From: Capitulum mitella
Taxonomy: Eukaryota > Arthropoda > Thecostraca > Pollicipedomorpha > Pollicipedidae
Assembly (NCBI GenBank): GCA_030062745.1
Contig: CP099839.1
Location: 6,929,115-6,993,114, forward strand
Direction: 5' to 3'
DNA: 64,000 bases
The stretch's first letter is position 1, and each line of letters opens with the position of its first letter. A program made the translations under genes and the position numbers. Positions 23,919 to 36,910 of this stretch are shown here, piece by piece. A model generated the notes under the pieces. It saw only the letters and a list, made by a program, of their open reading frames with translations, was not told the DNA's origin and made no database searches.

Positions 23919-25459
23919 TTAACCCTCGCCAGGCCGGCCTATGGATCCACCTTCGCCAGTCGGGGAGGCTGATGAGAACCCCCTCCCCACCACACATACA
24001 AGATCTCGAGAACTGTGAGTCCCACAGAAAAGGTAAAAACACCGGTGGAAAACCCTAGTCAAAACCAAAAGAAAGAATCCAGATCTAGTCCAGTCAGGTG
24101 AATATTGAGATCACCACAGGTCATCTTAGATCAAATCACCTGTTGACATTTCATGTGTGGTAAACTGTAATAATCAAGTCGTTCATGTGTCTCTGAAGAG
24201 ATAAGACGTAATAAGAAGGCCTGACTTACCTATTTTGTCCACTAAAAGAGCACTCGAGGTCAATCAAATGTGGCCATTTCCCATGAGACTGAAAGTGCAG
24301 GATTTTTTTTTTTTTTTGTAAGGGCAGGAGTCGCGCTGTTTCTCATTGCAAGAGACTGTGTTCTGGCTGCATAGTGCTGAAAATGTGTTAAGGATACGCA
24401 TCAAGTTTTTACCTGTCACATCATGGTCAAACAATGTCACCCCAGACCATACCTTTGACGCATATAAGTCAAAAGTTTCTGATAACTGTCGTATTATCTG
24501 CCGAATTTCCATTGGTCAGACACGACATAGCACAAAACCCTACAGCATTGGCTCATGCAATATCCGTCTATGCAGCATCGGTTCATGGCAATATACATCA
24601 CAAAATCCATGCCCCGAGGCATTTTCTTCTTGTAAGACACGCAGACAACGGTAGCGGGCGCGGCCGCAATGTAAAAGCCTAATATTTGACTAGAAGTTGT
24701 TTTAGCTAAGTCAAGGAATTTTATTCTGGCGACCAAAAATTGATGCACTGGGGTCATACAAACGTTATGAATGGAATGCATGGATGTGATTCTCATCACT
24801 TGCAGCCATGCACAGTGTGTTCGCATTGAAAACAAACATAATATTTCAAAAGATCGTATGAGGCCACCCCGGATCAAATGGGACTGGGTCACCCTTGGCA
24901 AATCAGTTCGTACCATATATTAGTGTTTCCGAAGCACATATGGCTGTCAAGAAACCTTCCAAGGCTGTAACCCAAAGTATTATGCTAAATTGCGGGGCTG
25001 GAAATTTCGGACAAAATGTGACCTGATCCCAGTTTACGTTTAATTCCAGGTCATTCCAGGCCACCGAACCGTTCCCAAATGTCAACAACATACGCAGAAA
25101 GGGTCAAAAGTTCAGCTTACCTAGGCTTAGTGTCCTGAAAATTCCACACAAATTCGAGTTAGCAGAATTGTTTTTTTTGTCATGTTTTATCAGCATGCCA
25201 AAGTTCATGGCAACCAATGCATTTCACATTATGCCAGTTCAATTTTTTTCGAACAGTCTCCTTTGGCCTATCCTAGATCAATCAGATGAGGTGCCCTTGA
25301 GTTCAAAACGGGCACAAAGTGTGAAAATGACGCGTGAAAGATATCCTGCCTTTCGTATCTATGCGTCTTTCCGTTTTTTTTTTTTGTTTTTTTTTTGCTA
25401 GTCTCAGACAGCCGGAAGGCGGAGGTTTTCATGCGCCCCTCCCGGCCGGCGAGGGTTCA
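23919..25459. mobile_element. TTAA-family (piggyBac-like) non-autonomous element, about 1.5 kb
   Basis: Starts TTAACCCTCGCCAGGCCGG at 23919. Its right end, read on the other strand, begins TGAACCCTCGCCGGCCGG (25459 leftward), giving inverted termini, with the right TTAA mutated to TTCA. An AGATCTCGAGAACT landmark near the left end (about 24001) is shared with the element at 28387. The TTAA target site followed by CCCT is characteristic of piggyBac-class elements. No transposase frame. Confidence 0.6.
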
Positions 25460-28386
25460 GAAATTACGGGACCGATTTGAACGGTATGAGCGGACCGATT
25501 TCATCAGAAATTACCGGACCGATTTGATCGGTTTGGCAATCCTGCATTATACGATTTCGAATAAATACTGCACAACATTTAAAAATCTTGTTTGAGTTCG
25601 TTTTCCACCTTAAACTGACGCTAGATTCGAAAAATCACAAAAATGAATAGCTGACCTTTGATAAAGTGACATCACGTAGAGAGCACGACATATTGGCTTA
25701 TCATGGCATCAAACGTATTTCAACTCATTTTTTAAAAGAGGGAACACGCAAATTAAAATCGGACAGAAGGAAAAATCTAAAGATGGTAGTCTTTATGACT
25801 TCATTCTGGCATGAACAAATGCGCTCTCGATAACAAATCATGCAAAAATACGCTAACTGCATGTATGCAATAAGGTGCTAAAATTCCGTAGTTGGTATCT
25901 CTAATTTAAAGATATCTAAAAAAATCGCCTGGAGGCAATATTTACTCTCCTTGCCAGCAGTGTGCCAGGGGAAGCAGAAGGACCATGGCTCTCCTTGTGG
26001 CTGAAATTCAATGTTTGTTTGCGCATCAAAATGAAAATAAATGGAAATTTCTGGAACTCAGAAACAGATTAGTGCTTAAGGAGAAATCCCCTCCCGACTT
26101 TCGTCCGTCGTTTCTAGTTTTTTTTTTTGTGAAGCAGCATGACGAAACTTGGTCAGTTTTCCTTTCTATTCTTCCTATGTATTATTTCAAATTCTCATAA
26201 TTTTATTCCCCTTGGGGGAGGAATCAGGCTGCGTTTTGGCGGCACGTCAAGCCATTTTTGGCACCGTTGGAAGCAAAAAAAAATCGTCGCGAAAAAGTTT
26301 TAAGGTTGAAGTTAAGATTACATGAGTGTATAGATATACCACGGGTGAAACAATTTCGATGTTCCCGTAACCTGGGGTCACTTCACGGGGTCAGGTGGGG
26401 GAAGAAAATCGGAATTTGTCTTTTACGTAAATAATTTAACACTAATTTTTAAGACGAAAAACCCGGAATATATATAGCTCAGCATAATGTTCTCTACTCG
26501 TGTTCCACCTTTCATGTCGATATCAGGTCGGGTGAAGGAGCTATGACCTAAAATGCCAACGCTAGCACCTTACATTAAGGTGATCATAAACAGGACTTTT
26601 GGAAAGACTGTCGATTGCAATGACTGGAAACGTTTTCAAAACTGTGAAATGAATCCAAGATGATTTTGAGGTTATCTGAAGTTATCTGAGGTCAAAGGTG
26701 GTAAACTGACTTGATAAGCATGCGACCATGACAGCTCCATTTTCATGCCCCTGACGCCGCCTATGCCAGCATTGTACGAACCATGTGATATGATTTGTAC
26801 ATCTGTAGCACTGAATGACTACTAAAAGCTTTGATTTATTTTGAACTTTTGTCTTAATTCAGTTTTCAAAAACATTCTTCCCTAGGAGGCGTGTGATGGT
26901 TTTGCATCATTCATTCTTACCCATTCTTATGCATGGGTATCGCCCGTCTTTTAGTAACTTCCTGACTTGAGTCAATACCGCCTTAGGCCAAATCATCAGC
27001 AGAGGTCCTTAACATTGTAACATTGTGTCTTTAACACTCTGTAACATTAACATCTTTAGCATTGTTAACAACGTGAGCATTAACATGAGCATTAACAGAG
27101 ATATGAACAGAGGTGAGATTTTTACCCTCTATGCACTTCGGAGGGTCATTAAATATCGTAAAGCGTACCTTACATGGCAAAAGCAGCTTCAGGCGCCACT
27201 CATCGTGAGAAGTTATCCTGGGCATCTCTAAAGCGCCATACAGGTTACCTCCCGCAGGATATAATTAAAACCAACAAGATGACCTCCTCTGAGGTTATTT
27301 TAAAGGTCATTGTGCGACTTAAAACAGTAACAGGCCAAATTTATGTTCGTTTCTCGTTTCATTGGTCTATCACGTCAAGTCTGAAAATTCCTACCAAGGG
27401 GGGGGAGCGGGTCACATAAATCTTTCCTGTCCTGCCAAAGGCGGCCAAATAGCAAATACTAGCGAGGGTTCATGTTCGGTTGCAGTCTCCCATGCAGGCC
27501 CATTCAGCCAATTTTTCCAAGCCCCTCGAACAGAGCTTCACTTAAAGCTTCAAGCATCTTCGAAGCCTAAACAAGGTGTTTTCTTTTCACTTAACAGTCC
27601 GCAGTTCGAGTCTGGCCCCCTTAATACATCACACATTATCGTGCTTGAAAGTTCTTTGAACCTCGTGGAGGAAACATATGACCTTATATGACTTTGACAA
27701 CGTATTTCGCCACAATGTGTAAAATTGACATGCCGATGGCTACTGAAAATTTGATGCCGTTGCGTCATTTCGTTAGGGATCTATATAGTAGGGAAGAAAA
27801 TGTGAGGGTGGGTTATCGTTAGACCTATTAACTATATAGTAGGTCTAATGATTATGCCCAATTCCTTTCATATTCAGCGTTATCGTCTTCGGGGATACGT
27901 TAAGCATGGTGACAGCCCACATATGCCACGTGCTACACGCAGCCTTCATGCACGTTACTTGATTGGCACTTAGTATATTGTCATAATCCAGTTTGATTCC
28001 AGGACAAAAGTTTGTGAGACGGAAGTTCACTGGACCGAATTTTGTCGCACCAGTTTCACAATCCTCAAAGTGCGTGCGACAACATTTTCGTGCTGCAAAA
28101 CATAATGTAAAATGATGGTATGGTATAATTCTTCCAACCAAAAAAAAATGGTTTGGCAAGATTTTCGTACGTCTTCTCGTCAAACCGATTCCGCACCGAT
28201 TAGATTCTCGTCGGGACAACTTTTTGTAATCTGCCCAACGGGAAAATGGTTGCGCGAGTATTTGGCGTGGCGAGAATTCGTCTTACGGGCAAACGGCAAA
28301 GCGTCAATTTAGGATCACAGTGACCTCACTGGACGAGACTTTATTCGCACGGGAATTTTTTCGCCGAGAAAAGCTCGCGCCAGAGC
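25460..28386. repeat. Further decayed TTAA-family sequence
   Basis: About 26120-26790 is homologous to 22920-23620 and, inverted, to 28860-29520. A terminus-like CGAGGGTTCA occurs at 27463-27472, resembling the right end of the 23919 element. The direct repeat CTATATAGTAGG occurs twice near 27780 and 27832. A weak CG-poor frame at 27362-27691 shows no domain. Confidence 0.45.
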
Positions 28387-29599
28387 TTAACCCTATTCCC
28401 GGAGGGCTAGACGGTATGGCCGATTCCCGGCAGGGGGGGCGGATTCGGCCCCCCCTGAGATCTCGAGAACTACACATCCGATTTCATCGCAACAAACGGC
28501 AATCGATTTGCCGTGACGTGAACTACATTTTTATAAAAATAAATTTTCAAAATTTTGAAATTTGTGGATACAGGGGGGCAAAAATGTCAAAATGGGGGGT
28601 ACTTTTTGACTTCTTATAACTCCGTTGTTTATGGACCGATTTCGATGAAACTGGCATGAATCGAGAGATTATGGTAGGGCTTTTACCATGGGTATGCAAA
28701 TTTGAAATTTTGAGAAAATTCATGGGCGTTCACAGGGTTTGAAAAATAGGGGGATTAGTTTTCTAATAACTGAATGAACAAAAGACGCCAAAACACTTTT
28801 TTAGCGTCTGCTAGTCATGTTATGCTAAAGAAGTACAAATCGCATTACAATGTTTGTATAATGTTGGCATAGGCGGTGCCAGGGACATAAAAAAGGGGAA
28901 ACTGTCATGGTCACACGTTCTTCAGATCAACTTGTGACCTTTGACCTTAAATGACCTCCAGTGACCTTAGGGTCACCTGGAATGATGTCGTGTGCATTCA
29001 GTATTATCTGTAAACGTTTTTAATCGATTGAATTCACTCTATTCCAAAAAATTCATTTTTTGGCTTTTGCGACATAGGGCACGCGCACTGACATTTTAGG
29101 TCATAGCTCCGTGACCCGACCTGATATCAAGCTGAAACTTAGTACACAAGTAGAGGGCGCCTTTCTACGTAATATATATTCCGGGTTTGGCATTTGAAGA
29201 AACGGCACCGAAATTATAGCGAAAAAACAAATTTTGACTTTTGACCTTGACCTGACCTTGTAAAGTGACCTCAGATAAACAAAATTACATATGCACATTG
29301 CCCAACTATTTAGCTATACATTAATATAAAGTTTTAAGTTCTATCTTAAAAACTCTGTTTTTGGCAGACATTTTCCTTTTACCCTCAACATGGCCAAAAT
29401 GACCTGAGGTGCCTCCCAAAAACGTTGCCTGGCTCCGCCCCTGAGCAAAATAGAATTTCGAAATTTTGTCGCGGCGCGTAGAAGGAATAGCTAGGAAAAG
29501 TCACCAAGTTTCGTGAAGCTGCGTTAAAAAGCCTGGAATTGGCAAGCAAAAAACCTGAGGGGGGGCGGATTCCGCCCCCCCTGCCGGGAATAGGGTTAA
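28387..29599. mobile_element. TTAA-flanked piggyBac-like non-autonomous element, 1213 bp
   Basis: The left end is TTAACCCTATTCCCGG (28387-28402). The right end is its exact inverse, CCGGGAATAGGGTTAA (29584-29599). Both ends carry a G7/C7 palindrome just inside (28431-28456 and 29559-29581); the left has an extra 28-bp insertion between terminus and palindrome. TTAA at both ends is the piggyBac target duplication and CCCT the typical start. The interior has many GGTCA half-sites (TGACCTTGACCTGACCTTG at 29242) and no transposase. A second pair of inverted ends inside (CATAGGCGGTGCCAGG at 28868, and CAGGGGCGGAGCCAGG read leftward from 29443) suggests an older nested element. Confidence 0.82.
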
Positions 29600-30147
29600 C
29601 CATATGAACTTTTGGGTTACGACCATTGTCATTCCAGAATTTTGCATTACGAGACTGACATTGAATGAGAACTTCGCTTTACGAGAATTATACTACATGA
29701 AAATTCTGAATCGCTGGCTTTACGCCGCACAGGTATTTTTCCTTACGGCATACTTGTCTAAGAACAAATTCCCTATGATGTAACACTGTCGTTGTTCATT
29801 CCTCGTCGTATGGATTTTGTAACACTGAATTCTCGCCTTGCTAAATTCTCGTCATGCAAAATTTATCACATTTGATCATTTTCACTACAGCCACATTTTC
29901 ACCACTCGGTTTTTGGTATAACGTGAAGCCCGTTCAGCGTATTGTTCATATCCTAACTCTCCTCGCAGAAACTTTGGTGCTGGGAAACAGTGTTTTTTCT
30001 ACCAAACAGGCCTGAGCCCTGAGGCCACCTCACAGAAACTTGGATATAAGATATTGGTATGCCCTGAGATATTCTTGGCCCTGAAACGGGACTTGGACGT
30101 CTGGGACGGGGGTGGTACCAAGAGGGTCTTTGAAAGGTTTCTTGATA

Positions 30148-30349
30148 CAGTGGCGAAGCCAGAATGAATTTAACGCAGAAGTGTTGCCAAAATGGCTTTT
30201 GAGAGGGTGGCAAAACTACTTTTGCGATTCCCTCCCACGTTTTAGTGCTTTTCGCAGATGTGCGCCAGCTTTCTTCCATTTTCATGCTCCATGGGCAGGG
30301 CAAATGCCCCCTTTCCTCCCCCTGCTTTAATTCACTGATTACGCCACTG
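30148..30349. mobile_element. Small hAT-like MITE, about 200 bp
   Basis: The left end CAGTGGCGAAGCCAG (30148) and the right end read inverted, CAGTGGCGTAATCAG (30349 leftward), are inverted repeats that extend into TGAATT on both sides. CAGTGGCG is a common hAT terminus. A convincing 8-bp duplication is not visible, so the call rests on the termini. Confidence 0.5.
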
Positions 30350-32523
30350 ATTTAGGACATTTTGGAGGATGGAGACTGAGCACAGGTCTGGTTTTTTTGT
30401 GCTTCTTGGTGGTCATGTGCCCCTCTCTCTTACTGAACTTTCACATGGGTCCGATGGCCGTTTAAGGAAATATCGGTTTTAACATAGGCGACAGAACGGG
30501 GGAGGGCACGGGAGCTCCGTGCCCACGCCCTTACTGGCAAAATTTAACATTAACTGTATCGCGCTGTATGGAAAGACACAGCTCGAAAAGCAGCCGGTGC
30601 CTCCCCCTTGCCGGGATAAGTTCCACCTCTAATGGGTTTCAAAACCCCAAATCCCCCCAATTATTTTACAGTCACTGATAATCGGCCCGACGAAAAGAAT
30701 GTTGAACGAGAGTCTTCCATATTATATTTTTCTTTGCGATGATTATGTTGTACGATAACTGTATTGCGAGCTTAACATCGTAAGAAAACTCTGCTGTGCA
30801 AAAGTTGTACCATACCGTAATTTCGAATTACGTGCTTTATGTAGAATGAGTATTTTGTAATACAAGAATTACGTCGCATTATTACGAGCATGATAATATG
30901 AGCATGACAATATTGTCGCATATTACGATCGTTTTGCGCTGATACTTATGCGGCGAGATTCGGTCCTGCGAGCTTCTGACTCACAAAGTTTTGTCCGGAC
31001 CCCTGACGAAATATGTTTTACTGTGCTTTGGCCCTTCTTTTTTGAATACAGCGTAAAGCAATGCGATTTAATAAGCAATTCTTCCTTGTAATTGTTCATA
31101 ACAAATATCATTGTTAGCGAGTTTTACAACGAAGCACATGCATACAGGAACATTATTTCCTTCCCCTGGATGTAAAACTTTGAAATTTCAGTTCATAAGC
31201 ATGTGAAAACAGAGGCTTATTAAAGTTACACATTTCTGACAAAATATGAACAAGGAACAATGGTTACAATCCATTGGACCAATCGGTGGCGAGTCAGGGA
31301 AACCATAACAGGGATAACTGTCGTTACAATGAAAGCGCCAATTGTGTGCTGCTAAAACCAAACCTCGTTCCTTATTTTCCCGCCTCTTTTCTCTCTGTTC
31401 TCCAAAGCCGGCCCTGCCAATGCATGTAGATCGCTTACATGGGTTTCCATTAAATGTCAATAGGTTGAAGCCAGCAAGCCATTGGTACGAGTGGATCGCA
31501 GACTAAGCCTCCTCAAATTTCTGTCCTTGATTCCGCACTTGATCGTTCTGTATGCCCACTCTATAAAACGCGTCCTTCTCATCAATGTTATGGCTGGAAA
31601 ATGTTTGCATATCAACTCATACCTTGTTTCAGCACGAAGAACCCACTAATAGGAGACGTTGTATTACCCCCTTATGATGTCACCCGCATCCGCCCCTGGT
31701 AGTCTTCAGACACGATGTAGGCGACATGGATGATAAATTATTATAAATTTGTTGCATCAACGCCATGTTTTTGTCAGATCCAGACTCTTTGAGCGCCAGT
31801 ACATGGAGGTGTAAGCATTTGTCTGAAACGACCACAGTAAGTGGCAGTATTGCCAAGCAAAATTGGCTCAAGATCACCTGGGCATTTAAATATAAATAAA
31901 TATACGAATCAAGGGCAAGAGATAATACCAAGCTGCGCATTTTTTTTTTATCCAAAAAATGGCCTTAAAAAAAAAAAATTACACCCCCAAAAAAAAAAAA
32001 ACTTTTCTAAAAAATTCGTTTTCGACCTGACCTATTTGGCAGCACAAATTTAGTTAAAATATTGGTAGACAGGTCCTGTCTTCCATGCTTGTACATGTTA
32101 TAGACAACTGACCAAGACTCATTTTGGCGCGAAAAAAGCTCATTTTTTCTGCCCTCGTGTCAAGCTATGTGGCGAGATCTAAGGTCACGAGGTCAAAAGG
32201 TCAAAATTTCCAAAGTAAAGCAACCCTTGTATCAATACGAGTTTGACTGACAATTCATCCTAATTAGTCAAGTTTAATTATACAACTTTATCATGTCCCT
32301 CTCGTAGTTATCGGGGACACAGGCCGTTGAAGACAACATCTGGCCTGATTTCTCAAAATACCCAAAGTTATAAATCACAAACCTTAGGCTAGATCGAGCT
32401 GAAAATGCACAGATTGCTTCAAAGCATCAGGTAACCCCACAGACAGGTTTATACCGAAATCGGAGATATGAGAGTGATAATTTTCATTCAAGTGGTCGAT
32501 ATCTCGTGGAATGTCCCCACTAC

Positions 32524-32565
<42 letters not shown>

Positions 32566-33860
32566 ATATATTTATATATATATGATATATGATGATATAT
32601 ATATAATATACGTGTATAATATATATACGTACAGATATATATAGAAAGCGATATGCACAAACAGAAGAAAATTTTGGGGTGTGGAGTTGCATTCTTGTTG
32701 TGTTCATCACGATCACAAATCGCGATTGAATGGAGCCCTTTACCCACACCGTGCTAACTGTACAGTACCCGTTAACGGCACTCGGACATTACTGCATTTA
32801 TTAGGTCATATAAATTCAATCTTATTTGTGGTATTCCGTACGTCTGCAGGCTTTGGGCGTTGGCGCTGTTGCTTTTGCCTCGTTTGTTTCTCCCTAAAAC
32901 AAAATACCGCAATGATTGGATTGTCAGATAAAGATGTATGGGGTAAAATTCAGGCAGTATCCAATCAATTGCAGCACGCGCATGATCATTCCAGACCCGT
33001 TTTTCGCCAGTGCCTCTTCCACTTCCGATTCATCTGACTTTCTTGGCCCGCGGAATATCGGCAATAGTATGTGCAAAGGAGAAAAACACACGTGGATGAA
33101 TTACGACCACCATCAACGCAAAATGCGCATCCAGTGTCGTGCGCCTCGTATATTGCCCCTAACACACATGAGCAAACAAAGGAAATAGAAATGTGATTCA
33201 TCCTATGGCGTGATTATAGCCAGCTGAGAATGGCATTGGCATAGACACAGCTGGATGGAGGAACGTCAGGCACGGGAAGTGGAACATCCGTGATATGTTT
33301 CCGGCAAATACCGTCCCAATATGAAGTAAATCTTTTTCTTTAAGTTCCATGAAAGTCCCGCACACTCATTGCTTACGACGATATATATTTCCTATTTCGA
33401 TCGCAATTTCATTCATGGCTTCAGACGGATAAGAACATTTAAGACATCTAAGTTTGTCTGCCTTCAGCACCAGACTGAAACCTCCATTGCCATTCAGTGT
33501 TGCACATTTTCAGAGGACGGCCAACATAATAAAGGCATGCAGTTCGACCGTACACAAGACAACTGCTGTATACCTGCAATATTATTCGGTCTGCAGGCAT
33601 TCAAAGAGCGGTCAATCACGCTCAAAAGCCGACCGCCCTGACTGATGGACTGGCATGGAAGGTTACTGGCCGCTCGCTCCCGCTGCCTCGTCGTTAACCA
33701 CAGAATTAATTGCGTTTATTAAATGCGCTGCGAGCCGGCTAATAACGGTAATGGCACCACGTGCAGTGTTTCGTGGGCGTCGTGACCCTTTAGGTGAGGT
33801 ACAGCACCACGCCGACCAGCTTCGTTCCCATCTCAGTTTGCGCTACTCCCATCTTTAGTA
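30350..33860. other. AT-rich repeat-laden spacer, no gene seen
   Basis: Contains A-rich runs (31940-32010), GGTCA-rich patches (about 32170-32205) and the TA microsatellite described separately. Only short frames. Confidence 0.5.
32525..32644. repeat. Compound (TA)n microsatellite
   Basis: Pure TA repeat to about 32560, then degenerate TA/TG/TGA repeats to about 32644. Frames through it encode Ile-Tyr repeats. Confidence 0.95.
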
Positions 33861-33869
33861 ACCTCGCTC

Positions 33870-34110
33870 GCACCCCTCACGACAGGGTCCGGCCGGCCGG
33901 CCCGGGCCTTTGAGCCCGGCGCGTGACGTCACGTCATTATGCGGCCCGTTGCCATGGCGACACCAATGGCGGCGCGCAGGCACGCATCTCTGTCAAATAA
34001 ATAACGGTGGCCATTACGGCGCCAGTCGGGCGGCCCGGTCGTGTGAAGTAACGCCGAGCAAGGCGCCGGTATCAATAGGCTGGATGTGAACCACAGCGGG
34101 TGCGGCTGAC
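33870..34110. promoter_or_regulatory. GC-rich island with CRE palindrome and Pho/YY1-type sites
   Basis: TGACGTCA at 33924-33931 is a perfect CRE/ATF palindrome, followed by a second CGTCAT. GCCATGGC (33951-33958) and CCAATGGCGGC (33963-33973) follow within 45 bp. The island is about 240 bp with AT-rich flanks. Function is inferred from the dense recognisable motifs and the Hox context. Confidence 0.45.
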
Positions 34111-34499
34111 AGCTCGCGATGATATTGCGCTCATTTGAGATGGCCACTGGTCATCGCGCCGCAGTGAACAACATTCTGCTTGTGCATCCGGGAACTGTTG
34201 GAAATTTCGTTCACAGGCGAACCCGTACTCGCACAGAGTTACCTTTCAATGTTACGGTTGATACGTCGAGTATCTTACTCAATGAGGCGAAATCACCAAA
34301 TCTGAAGCATAGATCTAGGACGACACTGAGCATTAACTGGACCTCATTGCGACGAGAATGCTTATGTATATATAAGAACACACTATATTACTCCACAACT
34401 TAACAACATTCACTTAGCCCTGTTATCGCACAGACATGGGCATGCGATCCCTTGCGACACAAGTCAAAGAACTTTTGTCGCAGATTTAGTCCTAATGTG

Positions 34500-34764
34500 C
34501 TGAAGTGGGCCCCAATGAGAACAGAATCCAAACCACGCCCAGTTGGTTTCTTGGACCTTGACTCCGCCGTCCAAGTGTTCCCATTGTAGAGTGATTTTGC
34601 CTTAGCAACCGAACTAGGCGGCTCTGGAGGATCTTCAGCATGCCGTGCAACTCCGAAACGCAGTCACCCCGTGACGGGTCTCCAATTTGGGACTCGACCC
34701 CCGTGCTTTCCACACACCAGACTCTGCTGGCCGGCTCCCCATCTCCTAGCCACGCCGGCGGCAA
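34500..34764 (-). repeat. Possible tRNA-derived SINE
   Basis: On the minus strand, TGGCTAGGAGATGGGG (34752-34737) resembles a Pol III A box. GGGTCGAGTCCC (34700-34689) is a good B box, 37 bases further on, as in tRNA-derived SINE heads. The tRNA fold itself does not close, so this is not a tRNA gene. I saw no second copy in the window to confirm a repeat. Confidence 0.35.
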
Positions 34765-36300
34765 GTTAGTCGGGCCTGTCTGCGGAAGTATTTGATCATT
34801 TCAGCCTGCATGCCACGAACTGAATCTACAAAGAGTTGTCAAATAAAATCATGACAGCCACGAAATCAACGAAAAAGAATGAAGACGGGAAATTTCAATC
34901 AAGTTTCTTCCTTTTCTGTCGGTTAATGAGAGCGTACCTGCACACTTGCGTAATACACTGTGGGTTTGAAGAACAAAACAATCTGTTATGGCTAGACCAC
35001 AATTCCAAAACTAAAGAATTCATCAGTTGATGCCTAGATCTAGAAGTTCTGCAAAAACGAGTTCTCTGCCAGACGATATTAACCCATTCGGTTCCATGCA
35101 GTATCATATGCTTGATGTTTAATCCCGGGAGAAAAGTGGGGCCAAGATTACACAGGCTATGACTTTACCCGACCTTTACGTGGCATTATCATTCCGAATA
35201 AAGTCTAGTGGATTAGACGACACGAGCGCTTATTTTAGAATAAAAACTGTCATGTGCAAAAATGATATGCATTTCGGCTCTATGTTTTAAAAGCATATCA
35301 TACTGACAGTTGGCCTCACTTCTGAAATCTTCCAGGAAACAAAGCGTTGTGACACAAACTGCAGGCGGCCAGCGCCTCCACCACTACCAACGTAGGCTCA
35401 CAACACAGGTTCTTGACATCACCGGGTTATTGGCCGACATAAGTAAAGCAAAGACCTTGAGCATGTGGAATTGTTGACCTGGGACCAGCTTCAGCTTACA
35501 ATTCACTGCTTCTATCGCCGATGCAAGCTTAGTTTTGTGCAGTTGATTTGTCATAAAAAGATGGGAAACGTGTTTCGGATCTATATAAGATTCGCGGCTT
35601 GGTGGGCCATTGTTATTAAGCCCGGGATTTTCCCCGGGCAAATGTCTGGGATGCGCTTTCTCCAATGCTCCCTGTGTTAAGTATATTCGGGTACATTTAG
35701 AGACTATTATAAAAACTAAAATCAAAAGATATTTAAAAGTTTTTATTACGCGCCCTCTTCCAAGTACATTGACTGTTCCATTAGCGAAACGAAGGCATTT
35801 AAGAGCCGTAATAAAATATTATCTTGTAGATTGGCTTACATTCGTGGTCCGTGTTATATATCACATTCCAAAAGCCACTTTCTGCTATTCATAAAAATAA
35901 ATGTATATTTCCCATACTAAAATTTGTACAATAAATTAATCTAGCACCATAGGATACCATTCGCAAACATTCTATCCAGTGATTACCAACTCATACTTGT
36001 GTTTTGGCTCTTTGAAATATTCGCAAAGTAACGCTGCCTTGTGAATGTCCGGTGCCTGTCAATGCGCTCTTCTAGCAACATGAAAGCTGTCCTCTGGTGA
36101 ACAAAAGAAAAAAAACACAACGAAAACCCCAAAAACAATAAAATTGTTTTCTTCAACTTTAGTTGCTTAGGCTTGACGTAACAATGAATTTGATAAAGCG
36201 GGTAAGGTATCCCATGGATACCGAATAAACAAAGGATATGATTGATAATTCCCAAGAAATTTTCCCTGATTAGCGAAACCGTTTGACATAATATTTGCGT
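34765..36300. other. AT-rich spacer, no gene seen
   Basis: Short frames only; no motif recognised. Confidence 0.5.
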
Positions 36301-36319
36301 CAGGAAGTCAAATTCGGTG

Positions 36320-36910
36320 GTACGCTCGCCGTCTGGAAAAATGAAACCTCGGGACCAGGCGCACCCACGTCCCAGCCGTGCCGTCTGCGTGACTGGCCGG
36401 CGTGTGAGGCCGGCCTGAACCGTGCCTTCTGCGTGACTGGCCGTCGCGATACAGGCCGTCCAGAGCCGCGCCTCCGCCCGGGCGCCGGCGGCCCGGCGGC
36501 GGCTTCTCCGGAGCGGCGGCTCTCCAATAAATCACGCCGTCCGGGCGACGGCTGCGCCGCGGCCCGGCCCGGCCATGATTTAGGGCGACTGCGCTGATTT
36601 AGCGCCGCGCCTGCCGTGCATCTCGTTAGAGGGCCGCCGCCCGCTGCCGCCGGACAATGCAGAGGAGCGAGCCGGGCCGCGGCGACACTGCAGGTCGATA
36701 TTGCCGGCCTCCGCCGCTCGGGAGGCCTTCTCCCGGCCTGGGTGGTCCCCGGCGGGGGGCGGCGTCGGTGGCTGCCAGGTCGGCAGGTCGGCGCCGCTTT
36801 TGTGCACGGTCTGGAGGCCTGCACGGTAAGCGAGGCTCGAGCCCGGCCTGGGCGCGGCGTGGCATCCCAGAGTGGGCTGAGTGTAAAACTGTCCGCGGCG
36901 TCCCGGGATA
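36320..36910. promoter_or_regulatory. GC-rich island, candidate regulatory element
   Basis: CG-rich with GGCCATGATTTAG (core 36572-36576) and CCAATAAATCA near 36524 in the middle of GC-rich sequence. A direct repeat TGCGTGACTGGCCG occurs at about 36387 and 36430. Overlapping frames on both strands have no domain. Confidence 0.4.

Noticed and set aside
34500..34764. tRNA gene
   Set aside because: A- and B-box-like words are present but no acceptor stem or anticodon arm closes; kept only as a possible SINE.
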